From assembly GCA_900545215.1 (NCBI GenBank), contig UQXW01000002.1, positions 62,001-126,000 on the forward strand: DNA of 64,000 bases. The letters are read 5' to 3'. Both the position numbers and the translations under genes were made by a program. The stretch comes from an uncultured Bacteroidota bacterium. GTDB lineage: Bacteria > Bacteroidota > Bacteroidia > Bacteroidales > P3. Each line of letters opens with the position of its first letter. Position 1 is the stretch's first letter. The notes beneath the pieces were generated by a model. That model saw nothing but the letters and a program-made list of their open reading frames with translations. It was not told the DNA's origin and searched no databases. Positions 45,424 to 53,312 of this stretch are shown here, one piece after another.

Positions 45424-46330
45424 CGCAATCCCTCGCTATCTGCTCCCTCAAAGCCTCCAAAGAAGCGAAACGCCTCTGCTCCCTCAAATAAGCCTCGAAC
45501 GAAACCTCGACTTCCATGCCGTACAAGTCGCCCGAAAAATCGAAAACATTCACCTCGCAACTCCATGCCTCCGTATCGACAGTGGGCTTGCCGCCCAAGT
45601 TCAAAACACCTCCGTACATTGCTCCGCCCGTTCGCACCCTCACCGCATAAACACCCTCTTTCGGCACGAGTTTATCGCCCTCCAAACGTATGTTCGCAGT
45701 CGGGAAACCTATCCTCCTGCCGATTTTCCTGCCCTCTTCCACCTTTCCCGCAATCGAGTACGGCTCTTCCAACATCTCAGCAGCCAAATCCACCCTGCCC
45801 TCCTGCAAAGCCTTTCTGATACGGGTGGAACTGACCTCCACGCCCTCGCAGAAAACACGCCCCTCGCTCCTTTCCACCCTCACGCCTCTGTATCCCCCGC
45901 AAGCGATTATCTCATCGAAACTCTCATCTCCCTTTCTGCCGAAACGATTATCGTAACCGAGCAACACCTCCTGCGGATTTACCCTCTCGATAAGCATATC
46001 CATGAAAGCGGAAGCCCTCAACATAGCCAATTCGCGGGTGAACGCCAAAGGCAGAAGCCAATCCACACCGCAGGAAGCAATCCTTTCGAACCTCCGTTCG
46101 TTCGTCTGCAAAAGACCGAAACCGCCCTCCACCGTACCCAGCACGGCTCGCGGATGGGAAAGGAAGCTCACCACCACGGTCTCAGCCCCCGCTGCCTCCG
46201 CCCTCCGGCACAAATACTCCAACAAACACCTGTGCCCTGCATGCACACCGTCGAACATTCCCACCGTTGCAAAAGGTCTCACCACCGCACGGCTCAATAT
46301 CTCCGTATCCTCAAAATCAAGTATTTTCAA
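45392..46330 (-). CDS. ribF: Bifunctional riboflavin kinase/FAD synthetase
   Basis: Makes FMN and FAD from riboflavin. About 312 residues when started at TTG 46330 (MKILDFEDTEIL), the family's usual length; the open frame reaches 46444 but passes through the TACCTTTG promoter at 46356-46363. N-terminal FAD synthetase with GMFDGVHAGHRCLLEYL (HxGH-like nucleotidyl site) and VSSTRIRKAL; C-terminal flavokinase with GRRIGFPTANI, YGGVLNLGGKPTV and EVSFEAYLREQRRF. Confidence 0.93.
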   Translation of the reverse strand: MKILDFEDTEILSRAVVRPFATVGMFDGVHAGHRCLLEYLCRRAEAAGAETVVVSFLSHPRAVLGTVEGGFGLLQTNERRFERIASCGVDWLLPLAFTRELAMLRASAFMDMLIERVNPQEVLLGYDNRFGRKGDESFDEIIACGGYRGVRVERSEGRVFCEGVEVSSTRIRKALQEGRVDLAAEMLEEPYSIAGKVEEGRKIGRRIGFPTANIRLEGDKLVPKEGVYAVRVRTGGAMYGGVLNLGGKPTVDTEAWSCEVNVFDFSGDLYGMEVEVSFEAYLREQRRFASLEALREQIARDCDEAKRILCKG

Positions 46331-46355
46331 CTTCTTACACCGTTTTTCAACCCTG

Positions 46356-46363
46356 CAAAGGTA
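46356..46363 (-). promoter_or_regulatory. Promoter of ribF (TACCTTTG)
   Basis: Minus-strand TAnnTTTG followed by CAGGG; 26 bp before the TTG start at 46330. Confidence 0.65.
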
Positions 46364-46487
46364 CAAAAGTATCCCCACACCGCAAAAACCGCAAGCCCGC
46401 TCTGCAAAAGAAAAACACCGCAAGCCTGCCTGCCTTGCAAACAATAAGCAATCGATTCCTCATAAAGCAGAAAATCGAACGCCGTTC

Positions 46488-46560
46488 CTGAACCGGTGAA
46501 ACGGCGAAAAAATTTCGTAAACCGCCGAAAGAAAAAATCCTTTCGGGTTTTCACCGGGCA
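46488..46560. repeat. Dispersed repeat copy R10
   Basis: GTGAAACGGCGAAAAAATTTCG, then ACCGCCGAAAGAAAAAATCC with the small hairpin CCGAAAG/CTTTCGG (46524-46546). Lies after the stop of the leftward amidotransferase gene and may help end its message. Nothing else is seen in 46364-46599. Confidence 0.6.
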
Positions 46561-46599
46561 AGGCTTTTCGGAAAGCGGAGAGCGATGGCGAAAGAGTGT

Positions 46600-47193
46600 T
46601 TATTTGCGTGTGCTTTCATGTATCGTCAGCAACCAATTACGGATTATTTTCTCTCCACAGCTCGTCATATAGGACTCGGGGTGGAATTGAAGCCCGTAGA
46701 GACGCTTCGTTTTGTGTCGCAGGCTCATTATCCTGCCCGCCCCATCCATTGAAGTGATTTCCAAGCAATCCGGAAAACCCTCTCGGGCGACCGTCCATGA
46801 GTGGTAATGCCCTATGCTTTCGTCGGAAGACAAGCCTCGCAGCAAATCATCTTCGGGCTTTACTATGTGCAGACGGTCCTGCACCCCGTGCAGCGGAGCT
46901 TGAAGCTGTTCGAGCCTTGCTCCGAAGTATTCGGCTATCGCCTGATGCCCCAAGCATATACCGAGAATGGAATGCGTATCGGCACATCGGCGTATTATCT
47001 CCGGCATAAGCCCTGCCTCCGATGGCACGCCGGGGCCGGGTGAAAGCAGGATACAGTCATAATCGTCCGTAAGAGACAAATCGACCTCATCGTTCTTCAC
47101 AACGGTCAGGCGACACGCCGGCTCGCTTTCACGCAACAAAGCAACCACATTCCAAACAAAGGAATCGTAATTATCCACCACCAGAATATTCAT
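46600..47193 (-). CDS. Glutamine amidotransferase of aminodeoxychorismate/anthranilate synthase
   Basis: 197 residues, class I glutamine amidotransferase: MNILVVDNYDSFVWNVV, LSPGPGVPSEAG, catalytic Cys in GICLGHQAIAEYFG, His and Glu in LQFHPESYMTSCGEKII. Supplies ammonia from glutamine to chorismate in folate (PabA) or tryptophan (TrpG) synthesis. The PabB/TrpE partner is not in the window and no trp genes are adjacent, so PabA or a dual-use subunit is likelier. Downstream of rpoD, separated by a hairpin. Confidence 0.9.
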   Translation of the reverse strand: MNILVVDNYDSFVWNVVALLRESEPACRLTVVKNDEVDLSLTDDYDCILLSPGPGVPSEAGLMPEIIRRCADTHSILGICLGHQAIAEYFGARLEQLQAPLHGVQDRLHIVKPEDDLLRGLSSDESIGHYHSWTVAREGFPDCLEITSMDGAGRIMSLRHKTKRLYGLQFHPESYMTSCGEKIIRNWLLTIHESTRK

Positions 47194-47324
47194 CGTATTT
47201 TCAATTTGCGGAAATTGTTTTCAAAAACCGACAAGGCATTTCGGTCATCGACAGGATTTATTCCGCCTCCGACGGATTGCAACAAGGCTTGCAAAACGGC
47301 AAAATCCCGCTTTCCTTTTGCGGG

Positions 47325-47369
47325 GAAAAAGAAAGACGGTGCTTTCTCTTTGATTGAAGACACCGTCTT
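47325..47369 (-). terminator. Terminator of rpoD
   Basis: On the minus strand AAGACGGTG and CACCGTCTT (47361-47369 / 47333-47341) around a 19-nt loop, then TCTTTTTCC. About 30 bp after the rpoD stop. Confidence 0.65.
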
Positions 47370-47397
47370 GTAAATCCGTTGCGTCCCTTCACGCATT

Positions 47398-48264
47398 CTA
47401 TTCGTTCAAATAAACCGCCAAACGCTTGCATTGCTCACTCGAACGCAAACGACGAAGAGCCCTCTCCTTGATTTGACGAACTCTTTCACGGGTAAGGTTC
47501 TGTGCCGCCGCTATTTCCTCCAAGGTCATGCCGTGAGAAAGACCTATTCCGAAGAATTGGTAAAGAATGCTTCTCTCACGCTCGGAAAGGAGCGACAAAG
47601 AGTCGGAAATATCGTTGGAAAGACTTTCCTGCAACACCAAATCATCGGTCGTCTTGGCGTCTTCCTCGACATAAACATCTATGAGGTTAAGATCTTCATC
47701 TTGAATCAAAGGGGCATCCATCGACACGGCTTTTGCACCTATGTGCGTCGTCTCCTTGACCTTTTCGGTACTCAAATCCATTTCCTCTGCCAGCTCTTCA
47801 TCCGAAGGCGGACGCTCCAACTGCTGTTCCAACTTGGAAGATACTTTCTTCACCTTGTTGATTGCTCCGACCTGATTGAGAGGCAGACGAACGATACGGG
47901 ATTTCTCCGCCAAGGCTTGCAATATGCTTTGTCTTATCCACCAAACGGCAAAAGAGATGAACTTGAATCCTCTCGTCTCATCGAACCTTCGTGCGGCTTT
48001 TATCAAGCCTATGTTTCCTTCATTGATTAAATCGGGAAGGCTCAAGCCCTGATTTTGGTACTGTTTGGCAACAGAGATTACGAAACGCAAGTTCGATTTG
48101 ACCAATTTTTCCAAAGCAAGCTCGTCACCCGCCTTTATCCTCTGAGCAAGTCTCACTTCCTCTTCCGGAGTGATGAGTTCCTCCTTGCTTATGTCTTGCA
48201 GGAACTTGTCCAAAGAGCCTATGTTCCTGTTCGTGATAGACTTTATTATCTTTAACTGTCTCAT
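47398..48264 (-). CDS. rpoD: Primary RNA polymerase sigma factor
   Basis: 288 residues, the short form of Bacteroidota without the long N-terminal region 1.1. Region 1.2/2 LITPEEEVRLAQRIKAGDELALEKLVKSNLRFVISVAKQYQNQGL, then LPDLINEGNIGLIKAARRFDETRGFKFISFAVWWIRQSI (2.1-2.4), region 3 RPPSDEELAEEMDLSTEKV, region 4 LTLEEIAAAQNLTRERVRQIKERALRRLR-like. Reads the TAnnTTTG promoters found throughout the window. Its own promoter is of the same type (48315-48322). Confidence 0.97.
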   Translation of the reverse strand: MRQLKIIKSITNRNIGSLDKFLQDISKEELITPEEEVRLAQRIKAGDELALEKLVKSNLRFVISVAKQYQNQGLSLPDLINEGNIGLIKAARRFDETRGFKFISFAVWWIRQSILQALAEKSRIVRLPLNQVGAINKVKKVSSKLEQQLERPPSDEELAEEMDLSTEKVKETTHIGAKAVSMDAPLIQDEDLNLIDVYVEEDAKTTDDLVLQESLSNDISDSLSLLSERERSILYQFFGIGLSHGMTLEEIAAAQNLTRERVRQIKERALRRLRSSEQCKRLAVYLNE

Positions 48265-48314
48265 GTCTTCTTTAATTCGTCCCTAAATTCAATTCACTCA
48301 ATCTATCAGGCTTG

Positions 48315-48322
48315 CAAAGGTA
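48315..48322 (-). promoter_or_regulatory. Promoter of rpoD (TACCTTTG)
   Basis: Minus-strand TACCTTTG with a TTG 20 bp upstream; 50 bp before the ATG. Confidence 0.75.
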
Positions 48323-48397
48323 CTGCCTTATTTCTTCTTGTGCAAGTTTACCGCTACAAACTTGATAACCTACTTTTCAACAACGGAGTTTCGCTTC

Positions 48398-49759
48398 CTA
48401 CAAGACAAGAACGAAATAATAGGTTCTGCCGTCGTTGGGATAGAAACCCTCTATTATCACCTTGCCCTTGCGGTTTTCCAAACTCTTTATGTCGTTTATG
48501 CTCACGTTCGCTTTCTTGTCTATCGAGGTTATGATGAAACCGTTCCTTATTCCGAGCCTTGCGAAGGGGCTTTTGCCGACTTTCTCTATCACTATGCCTT
48601 TCGCTATGCCGTATTGCTGCTTTTCGTTCTCGGTGATTTCACGGAAAGAACCGTTCAATGCCGCAGTCGATTCTCCCATATCCTCTTTCAATATGTCGGT
48701 ATTGCCGGCGGAGTTGAGCAAAGTAACCTCTTTCTCCATTGCTTTGCCCTCTCTCTCCACTTCGACCCTCACAACATCTCCGGGGGAGTGCTGGGCAAGG
48801 ATTTCATTCAATTCCGAATTGGAATTGACGCTCCTGCCGTCTATCTTCATTATTATATCGCCCTCCTTCAAGCCCGCTTTGTCCGCACCGCCGTTTTTTA
48901 TGACGTTACCTATATATATACCCCTGACGGACTTTATGCCTTTCGTCTGAGCGAGTTTGGAATCCATCTCTGCGAAATGAACACCCAAATGGGCTTTTTG
49001 TGCAAGACCGTACTTCATAAGGTCGGTCGTTATTTTTTTCACTATGTTTGAGGGTATGGCAAAGGAATAACCCGTGTAAGAACCTGTCGAAGAAGCTATC
49101 GCAGTGTTTATTCCGATGAGTTCTCCACGAAGATTGACCAAAGCTCCGCCGCTGTTGCCGGGGTTTATCACCGCATCGGTCTGAATGAAGCTCTCTATGG
49201 GAGCATTGCTCATCTTGTTTCCGAGAATGTTTATATCCCTTGCCTTGGCTGAAACGATGCCTGCCGTAACCGTGGAGGTGAGATTGAACGGATTACCCAC
49301 CGCAAGAACCCACTCTCCGAGCCGTACATCATCGCTGTTGCCGTACTCTATTGCGTCCAAGCCCTCCGCCTCTATCTTTATCACCGCCAAATCGCTCGCA
49401 GGGTCGTTTCCGATGAGCTTTGCCGAAAAACTGCGTTTATCGTTCAGCACCACGTTTATCGTTTCTGCGTCCTGAACGACGTGATTGTTCGTGATGATGT
49501 AACCATCGCTGCTTACAATCACACCCGAACCCGAAGTCTCGTAGGAACGTTCCCTCGTCTGCGGAGACAAAAAGAAAGAAAAGAAATCATCGTAAAAAAC
49601 CGATTGAACGGTCGCCTCGCAACGAATATGCACCACGCTATGCACCGTCTTTTCCGCAGCAGAGGTGAAATCCGAACCGCCCGACACCTGAGCCTTCACG
49701 CTCAAACCGAAACAGAGAATGCCGAACAAACACATTGCATTGAAAATCACTTTTCTCAT
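48398..49759 (-). CDS. Periplasmic serine protease, DegP/DegQ family
   Basis: 453 residues, signal peptide (VIFNAMCLFGILCFGLSVKAQ). Trypsin-like domain with His in ITNNHVV, Asp in DLAVIKIEA, Ser in NPGNSGGALVNL, then PDZ1 (KGIKSVRGIYIGNVIKNGGADKAGLKEGDIIMKIDG) and PDZ2 (AKGIVIEKVGKSPFARLGIRNGFIITSIDKK). Degrades or refolds damaged envelope proteins. Single gene; fits the neighbouring envelope-stress themes. Confidence 0.95.
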   Translation of the reverse strand: MRKVIFNAMCLFGILCFGLSVKAQVSGGSDFTSAAEKTVHSVVHIRCEATVQSVFYDDFFSFFLSPQTRERSYETSGSGVIVSSDGYIITNNHVVQDAETINVVLNDKRSFSAKLIGNDPASDLAVIKIEAEGLDAIEYGNSDDVRLGEWVLAVGNPFNLTSTVTAGIVSAKARDINILGNKMSNAPIESFIQTDAVINPGNSGGALVNLRGELIGINTAIASSTGSYTGYSFAIPSNIVKKITTDLMKYGLAQKAHLGVHFAEMDSKLAQTKGIKSVRGIYIGNVIKNGGADKAGLKEGDIIMKIDGRSVNSNSELNEILAQHSPGDVVRVEVEREGKAMEKEVTLLNSAGNTDILKEDMGESTAALNGSFREITENEKQQYGIAKGIVIEKVGKSPFARLGIRNGFIITSIDKKANVSINDIKSLENRKGKVIIEGFYPNDGRTYYFVLVL

Positions 49760-49970
49760 ATCGCTGTATATTTTAATGATTCGACAACCGGGCTTCGCAC
49801 CCGACCATTGCTAAAACGCCGAAGCAAGGGTATATTGTATCGATATGGAGAAAAAACTTCATTTTTAACGTTTCCACCCTGCTCCGCCGCCATGACGACC
49901 CGCCGAAACGACCGGCAAGCCACTCTCTCCGTCGCCACGCCACCCCTGCCCCGCAACCCGAAAAACCGAA

Positions 49971-50021
49971 ACGCTCTTTCGATTTCACGGAATGCCGTTT
50001 CAAATTTTTCTTCCGCGGTTT
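49971..50021. repeat. 51-bp direct repeat, left copy (R11)
   Basis: Starts ACGCTCTTTCGATTTCACGG and ends TTCTTCCGCGGTTT. Identical over 51 of 51 bases to 51345-51395. It belongs to the dispersed family (TTTTTCTTCCGC and GAAACGGCG follow to 50038). The 210 bp between the degQ start and this repeat hold nothing recognisable. Confidence 0.9.
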
Positions 50022-50052
50022 AAACAAAACGAAACGGCGTGGGATTTTTTCG

Positions 50053-50060
50053 TACCTTTG
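50053..50060 (+). promoter_or_regulatory. Promoter of the EcoRI-type methylase (TACCTTTG)
   Basis: Plus-strand TAnnTTTG, 32 bp after the left 51-bp repeat and 86 bp before the ATG. Confidence 0.65.
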
Positions 50061-50146
50061 CCATCATATATGTTTCTATGATCGGAAAGTTTCCTTTTTA
50101 AGATAGAGACTTCGATTGACGATTTTTGCACCAAAGAACAAAGGAA

Positions 50147-51130
50147 ATGGCAAGAAACAGCACCAACGAAATACTCCAAAAGGCAAAGAAAGCGAAGAGT
50201 GATGAGTTCTACACTCAACTGTCCGACATAGAAAGGGAATTGCAACACTATAAGCATCACTTCAACAACAAAGTGGTTTATTGCAACTGCGACGACCCTC
50301 GTTCAAGTAACTTTTTCAAATACTTCTTTTCTCACTTCAAAGAACTGTCTCTCAAAAAACTGATTGTTTCCTGTTATAAGCCGCAAACAAACGACTTATT
50401 CGGTTCCGATAATAACGATAAAGCTTTTTTCTTTGAATATATGGGAAATTGCAAAGAAGATGAGCAACCCGATTTATCCGAACTTACTTACGTCAAAGGA
50501 GACGGGGACTTTCGCAGTTCGGAAAGCATAGAATTGCTTAAACAGTCCGACGTAGTCGTTACCAATCCTCCGTTCTCTCTGTTCAGAGAATATGTGGCTC
50601 AACTGATGAGGCACAACAAACTCTTCCTGATAATAGGCAATATAAATGCGATTACATACAAGGAAATATTTCAACTGATAAAAGAAGACAAAGCATGGTT
50701 GGGAATAAATCTCGGTAGAGGTATTTCAGGCTTTATTGTACCGAAACATTATGAATTGTATGGAACAGAAGTCCGCATAGATGAGTATGGTAACAGAATT
50801 ATATCTTCTAACAACTGCCTATGGCTAACCAATCTGGAAACTCCGAAACGTAGTGAAGAGATTTCACTCACTAAGAAATACACAGGACATGAGGCGGACT
50901 ACCGGAAATATGACAACTATGACGGTATCAACATAAACAAAACCCAAGACATACCATCGGATTACAGAGGAGCAATGGGCGTACCGATAACTTTTCTGCA
51001 CAAATTCAACCCTAAGCAATTTGAAATAATAAGATTTCGCAAAGGAGACGACGGAAAAGATCTGTCGATAAACGGCAAATGCCCGTATTTCCGGATATTG
51101 ATTAAGAACAAACGCCTTCAAATCGGTTGA
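50147..51130 (+). CDS. EcoRI-type adenine-specific DNA methyltransferase
   Basis: 327 residues from ATG 50147 (MARNSTNEILQKAKKAKSDEFYTQ), almost the length of M.EcoRI and strikingly like it from memory: KVVYCNCDDPRSSNFFKYF, GDGDFRSSESIELLKQSDVVVTNPPFSLF (motif IV NPPF), IGNINAITYKEIF, GRGISGFIVPKHYELYGTE, and KCPYFRILIKNKRLQ at the end. Predicted to methylate adenine, GAATTC being the family's known site. No EcoRI-type endonuclease gene is visible beside it, so it looks like an orphan. Bracketed by the 51-bp direct repeats; A+T richer than its neighbours. Likely acquired. Confidence 0.93.
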   Translation: MARNSTNEILQKAKKAKSDEFYTQLSDIERELQHYKHHFNNKVVYCNCDDPRSSNFFKYFFSHFKELSLKKLIVSCYKPQTNDLFGSDNNDKAFFFEYMGNCKEDEQPDLSELTYVKGDGDFRSSESIELLKQSDVVVTNPPFSLFREYVAQLMRHNKLFLIIGNINAITYKEIFQLIKEDKAWLGINLGRGISGFIVPKHYELYGTEVRIDEYGNRIISSNNCLWLTNLETPKRSEEISLTKKYTGHEADYRKYDNYDGININKTQDIPSDYRGAMGVPITFLHKFNPKQFEIIRFRKGDDGKDLSINGKCPYFRILIKNKRLQIG

Positions 51131-51141
51131 TTGAACAGTTT

Positions 51142-51519
51142 TTACGTTTCAAGCAAGGATTTAACCGTATAACCCGGCGGCTTGTGTCTTGCCATGGATA
51201 TACTTCTTGCATCAATACTTCCTCTCATTTCAAACGTATTGAAGTTATTCCTCTCACAACCGACGCATTCTATAACTTTCAACTTATAGCGTCCTGCTAT
51301 TGTAAATGTTATTTGAAAAGGTTTCGGTTCTTCGTAAAAATAAGACGCTCTTTCGATTTCACGGAATGCCGTTTCAAATTTTTCTTCCGCGGTTTTATTT
51401 TGCGGAAATGGCGGAAGGGTAATCGTGTGGGTTGCTTCGTTGTTTGAAATGAGGTTACGGATGTGCGGTTTTGTCAATCGACGGAGTAATATCGGCTTAA
51501 AATCTGCGGTTTGCGACAT
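51142..51519 (-). CDS. Possible small protein, convergent with the methylase
   Basis: 125-residue open frame with ATG at 51519. The C-terminal half (RYKLKVIECVGCERNNFNTFEMRG, SIDARSISMARHKPPGYTVKS) has the look of a real protein, but I recognise no family. Residues about 42-58 (TAEEKFETAFREIERA) are encoded by the right 51-bp repeat, and echo TAEEKIETP made by the repeat copy in the 12463-13368 gene. It ends 11 bp from the methylase stop. It could be a real gene with a repeat insertion, or a remnant. It is too short and unlike R.EcoRI as I know it. Confidence 0.35.
   Translation of the reverse strand: MSQTADFKPILLRRLTKPHIRNLISNNEATHTITLPPFPQNKTAEEKFETAFREIERASYFYEEPKPFQITFTIAGRYKLKVIECVGCERNNFNTFEMRGSIDARSISMARHKPPGYTVKSLLET
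51345..51395. repeat. 51-bp direct repeat, right copy (R12)
   Basis: Same orientation and sequence as 49971-50021; offset 1,374 bp. The matches stop abruptly on both sides (A/G before, A/T after). From 51520 to 51668 nothing recognisable is seen. Confidence 0.9.
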
Positions 51520-51668
51520 TGGGCAGGCATGATATACGATTTCGCGGGGCAGATCTCACGTGCGAGGGTAAGCAGGCTCAATGTGTGTTCATCGCTTCGA
51601 AGATGATGTTCTCGGAAAAAATATTTGAAAAATTTCATCGATTGTTTTGGCTATCTCACTGTTTTTTT

Positions 51669-51676
51669 TACCTTTG
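51669..51676 (+). promoter_or_regulatory. Promoter of small membrane protein (TACCTTTG)
   Basis: TTTTG at 51645-51649 and TACCTTTG at 51669, 19-bp spacing. Confidence 0.7.
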
Positions 51677-51709
51677 CAGCATGGTTTAACAGATTAAATG
51701 TATTGTATC

Positions 51710-52045
51710 ATGATTTCTACAATCAATGGTTTGATTTTATTGGCTCTTGGTTTCGGAGGTTTGTTTGCAGGTCGCAAGTTGGCTTTGAAGCGTTACGGTG
51801 CGGTGTCTTCACGGGAAGACATCGATAAGGAGGCTTTATTGAAGTATGCCAAAAGCAGGGAGAATGTTTTCACGGGAGTGTTCTGCCTCGTGTTGGTGGC
51901 GAATTTGGCTGTTCGCCTTAAATCGGGCTTCAATGTGATGGATGCTTTCGTGCCGGGCTTGATGTTTGCCGTCGTTTTTGCTCTTTGCATTGCGGGCTTG
52001 TGGTACTGGCACACTTTGAGGCTGAAATTGCGACATATTGCTTAG
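51710..52045 (+). CDS. Small membrane protein, unknown
   Basis: 111 residues from ATG 51710 (MISTINGLILLALGFGGLFAG); an ATG at 51698 would add four residues. Three hydrophobic helices (about 5-22, 50-66, 78-98) with a charged loop (RKLALKRYGAVSSREDIDKEALLKYAKSRENV). No known family. Own promoter, short message. Confidence 0.75.
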   Translation: MISTINGLILLALGFGGLFAGRKLALKRYGAVSSREDIDKEALLKYAKSRENVFTGVFCLVLVANLAVRLKSGFNVMDAFVPGLMFAVVFALCIAGLWYWHTLRLKLRHIA

Positions 52046-52172
52046 AGAACACAGAGAGCTTGCGGGGGTTTCGCAAGCCTTTTTGTCGTTTGAGAGAACG
52101 CTTTGTCGCAATACATGCGTGGCAAGAGGGTGGTTTTTGTTTGAAAATTGCTTCCATTCAAAAATAATTGCA

Positions 52173-52180
52173 TACCTTTG
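52173..52180 (+). promoter_or_regulatory. Promoter of ilvE (TACCTTTG)
   Basis: TACCTTTG 49 bp before the ATG; a TTG lies 22 bp upstream, a little far. Confidence 0.65.
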
Positions 52181-52229
52181 CCCTCGCTTAAAGGAAGCAT
52201 TTTTCGATACCAAGTAATATTGTACTGAT

Positions 52230-53243
52230 ATGAATAACATAGATTGGAAGAGCCTCCCATTTGGCTACTTTAAGACTGATTGCAATGTACGTTGCTATTT
52301 CAGAGACGGAAAATGGGGCGAATTGGAATATACGGATTCCGAAGAGATAACCATGCACATGGCTGCAACCTGCCTGCACTACGGTCAAGAAGCATTCGAG
52401 GGCATGAAGGCGTTCAGAGGTGTTGACGGCAAGATACGTTTGTTCCGTCCCGACGAGAATGCAAAACGTTTGATTCGTTCTGCCGAGGGTGTCATGATGG
52501 CTCCTGTGCCTGAGGAATTGTTCATCAAGGCTTGCGTCGAGGTGGTTAAACGTAATGAAAGATTCGTTCCGCCTGCAGGAAGCGGTGCTTCCTTGTACTT
52601 GCGTCCGTTGTTGATAGGTACGGGTGCCCAAGTGGGTGTAAAGCCTGCCAACGAGTATTTGTTCGTCGTTTTTGCAGGTCCTGTGGGTCCTTACTTCAAG
52701 GAAGGTTTCAAGCCTGTTCAAATCCAAATCGTCGAAGACGCAGACCGTGCAGCTCCGCTTGGAACGGGTACGTTGAAAGTGGGCGGAAACTATGCCGCTT
52801 CTTTGCGTTCCGGTCAGAGAGCTCACGATGAAGGCTTCTCGAACGTTCTTTACCTCGATGCAAAAGAGAAGAAATATATCGACGAGGCTGGTGCAGCAAA
52901 CTTCTTCGGTATAAAGAACAACACTTACTGCACTCCTAAATCGACTTCCATACTTCCGTCGATTACAAACATGTCTTTGCGTCAGTTAGCGGAGGATATG
53001 GGCATGAAGGTCGAGCAACGTCATATCCCTGTTACCGAGTTGCCTGAATTCGAGGAAGTGGCAGCCTGCGGAACTGCGGCAGTGGTTTCTCCTATCGGAA
53101 AGATTGTCGATAGAGGTACGGGCAAGACTTACGATTACGGCACGGAGCCGGGTCCTGTATGCACGAAATTGTACAAACAGTTGAAGGGTATTCAGGAAGG
53201 TGAGCTTGAGGACGTACACCATTGGAACCTTATAGTAGAATAA
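52230..53243 (+). CDS. ilvE: Branched-chain amino acid aminotransferase
   Basis: 337 residues, fold-type IV PLP enzyme transferring amino groups between glutamate and Leu, Ile or Val. Marks: CLHYGQEAFEGMKAFRGVDGKIRLFRPDENAKRL, the PLP lysine in TLKVGGNYAAS, VLYLDAKEKKYIDEAGAANFF, and AACGTAAVVSPIG. Long form (about 340 residues), as in Bacteroidales. Monocistronic with clear promoter and terminator. Confidence 0.95.
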   Translation: MNNIDWKSLPFGYFKTDCNVRCYFRDGKWGELEYTDSEEITMHMAATCLHYGQEAFEGMKAFRGVDGKIRLFRPDENAKRLIRSAEGVMMAPVPEELFIKACVEVVKRNERFVPPAGSGASLYLRPLLIGTGAQVGVKPANEYLFVVFAGPVGPYFKEGFKPVQIQIVEDADRAAPLGTGTLKVGGNYAASLRSGQRAHDEGFSNVLYLDAKEKKYIDEAGAANFFGIKNNTYCTPKSTSILPSITNMSLRQLAEDMGMKVEQRHIPVTELPEFEEVAACGTAAVVSPIGKIVDRGTGKTYDYGTEPGPVCTKLYKQLKGIQEGELEDVHHWNLIVE

Positions 53244-53270
53244 GGATAATAGATTTTCATAATACTACTT

Positions 53271-53307
53271 CCGTTCCGAGGGTTATGCCCAAGGAACGGT
53301 TTTTTTT
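53271..53307 (+). terminator. Terminator of ilvE
   Basis: CCGTTCC with GGAACGG (53271-53277 / 53293-53299) and eight T. The next start codon comes only 5 bp after the T-run, so the GT9 gene depends on read-through or an unseen promoter. Confidence 0.85.
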
Positions 53308-53312
53308 GCATA

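Noticed and set aside
46331..46444. Longer ribF start
   Set aside because: The TACCTTTG promoter lies inside the extension; RibF length is normal from 46330.
47190..47396. 68-codon frame between rpoD and the amidotransferase gene, with ATG one base after the rpoD stop and an ATGA junction
   Set aside because: The terminator hairpin of rpoD (47333-47369) lies inside it, and the sequence has no protein-like pattern; coupling looks accidental.
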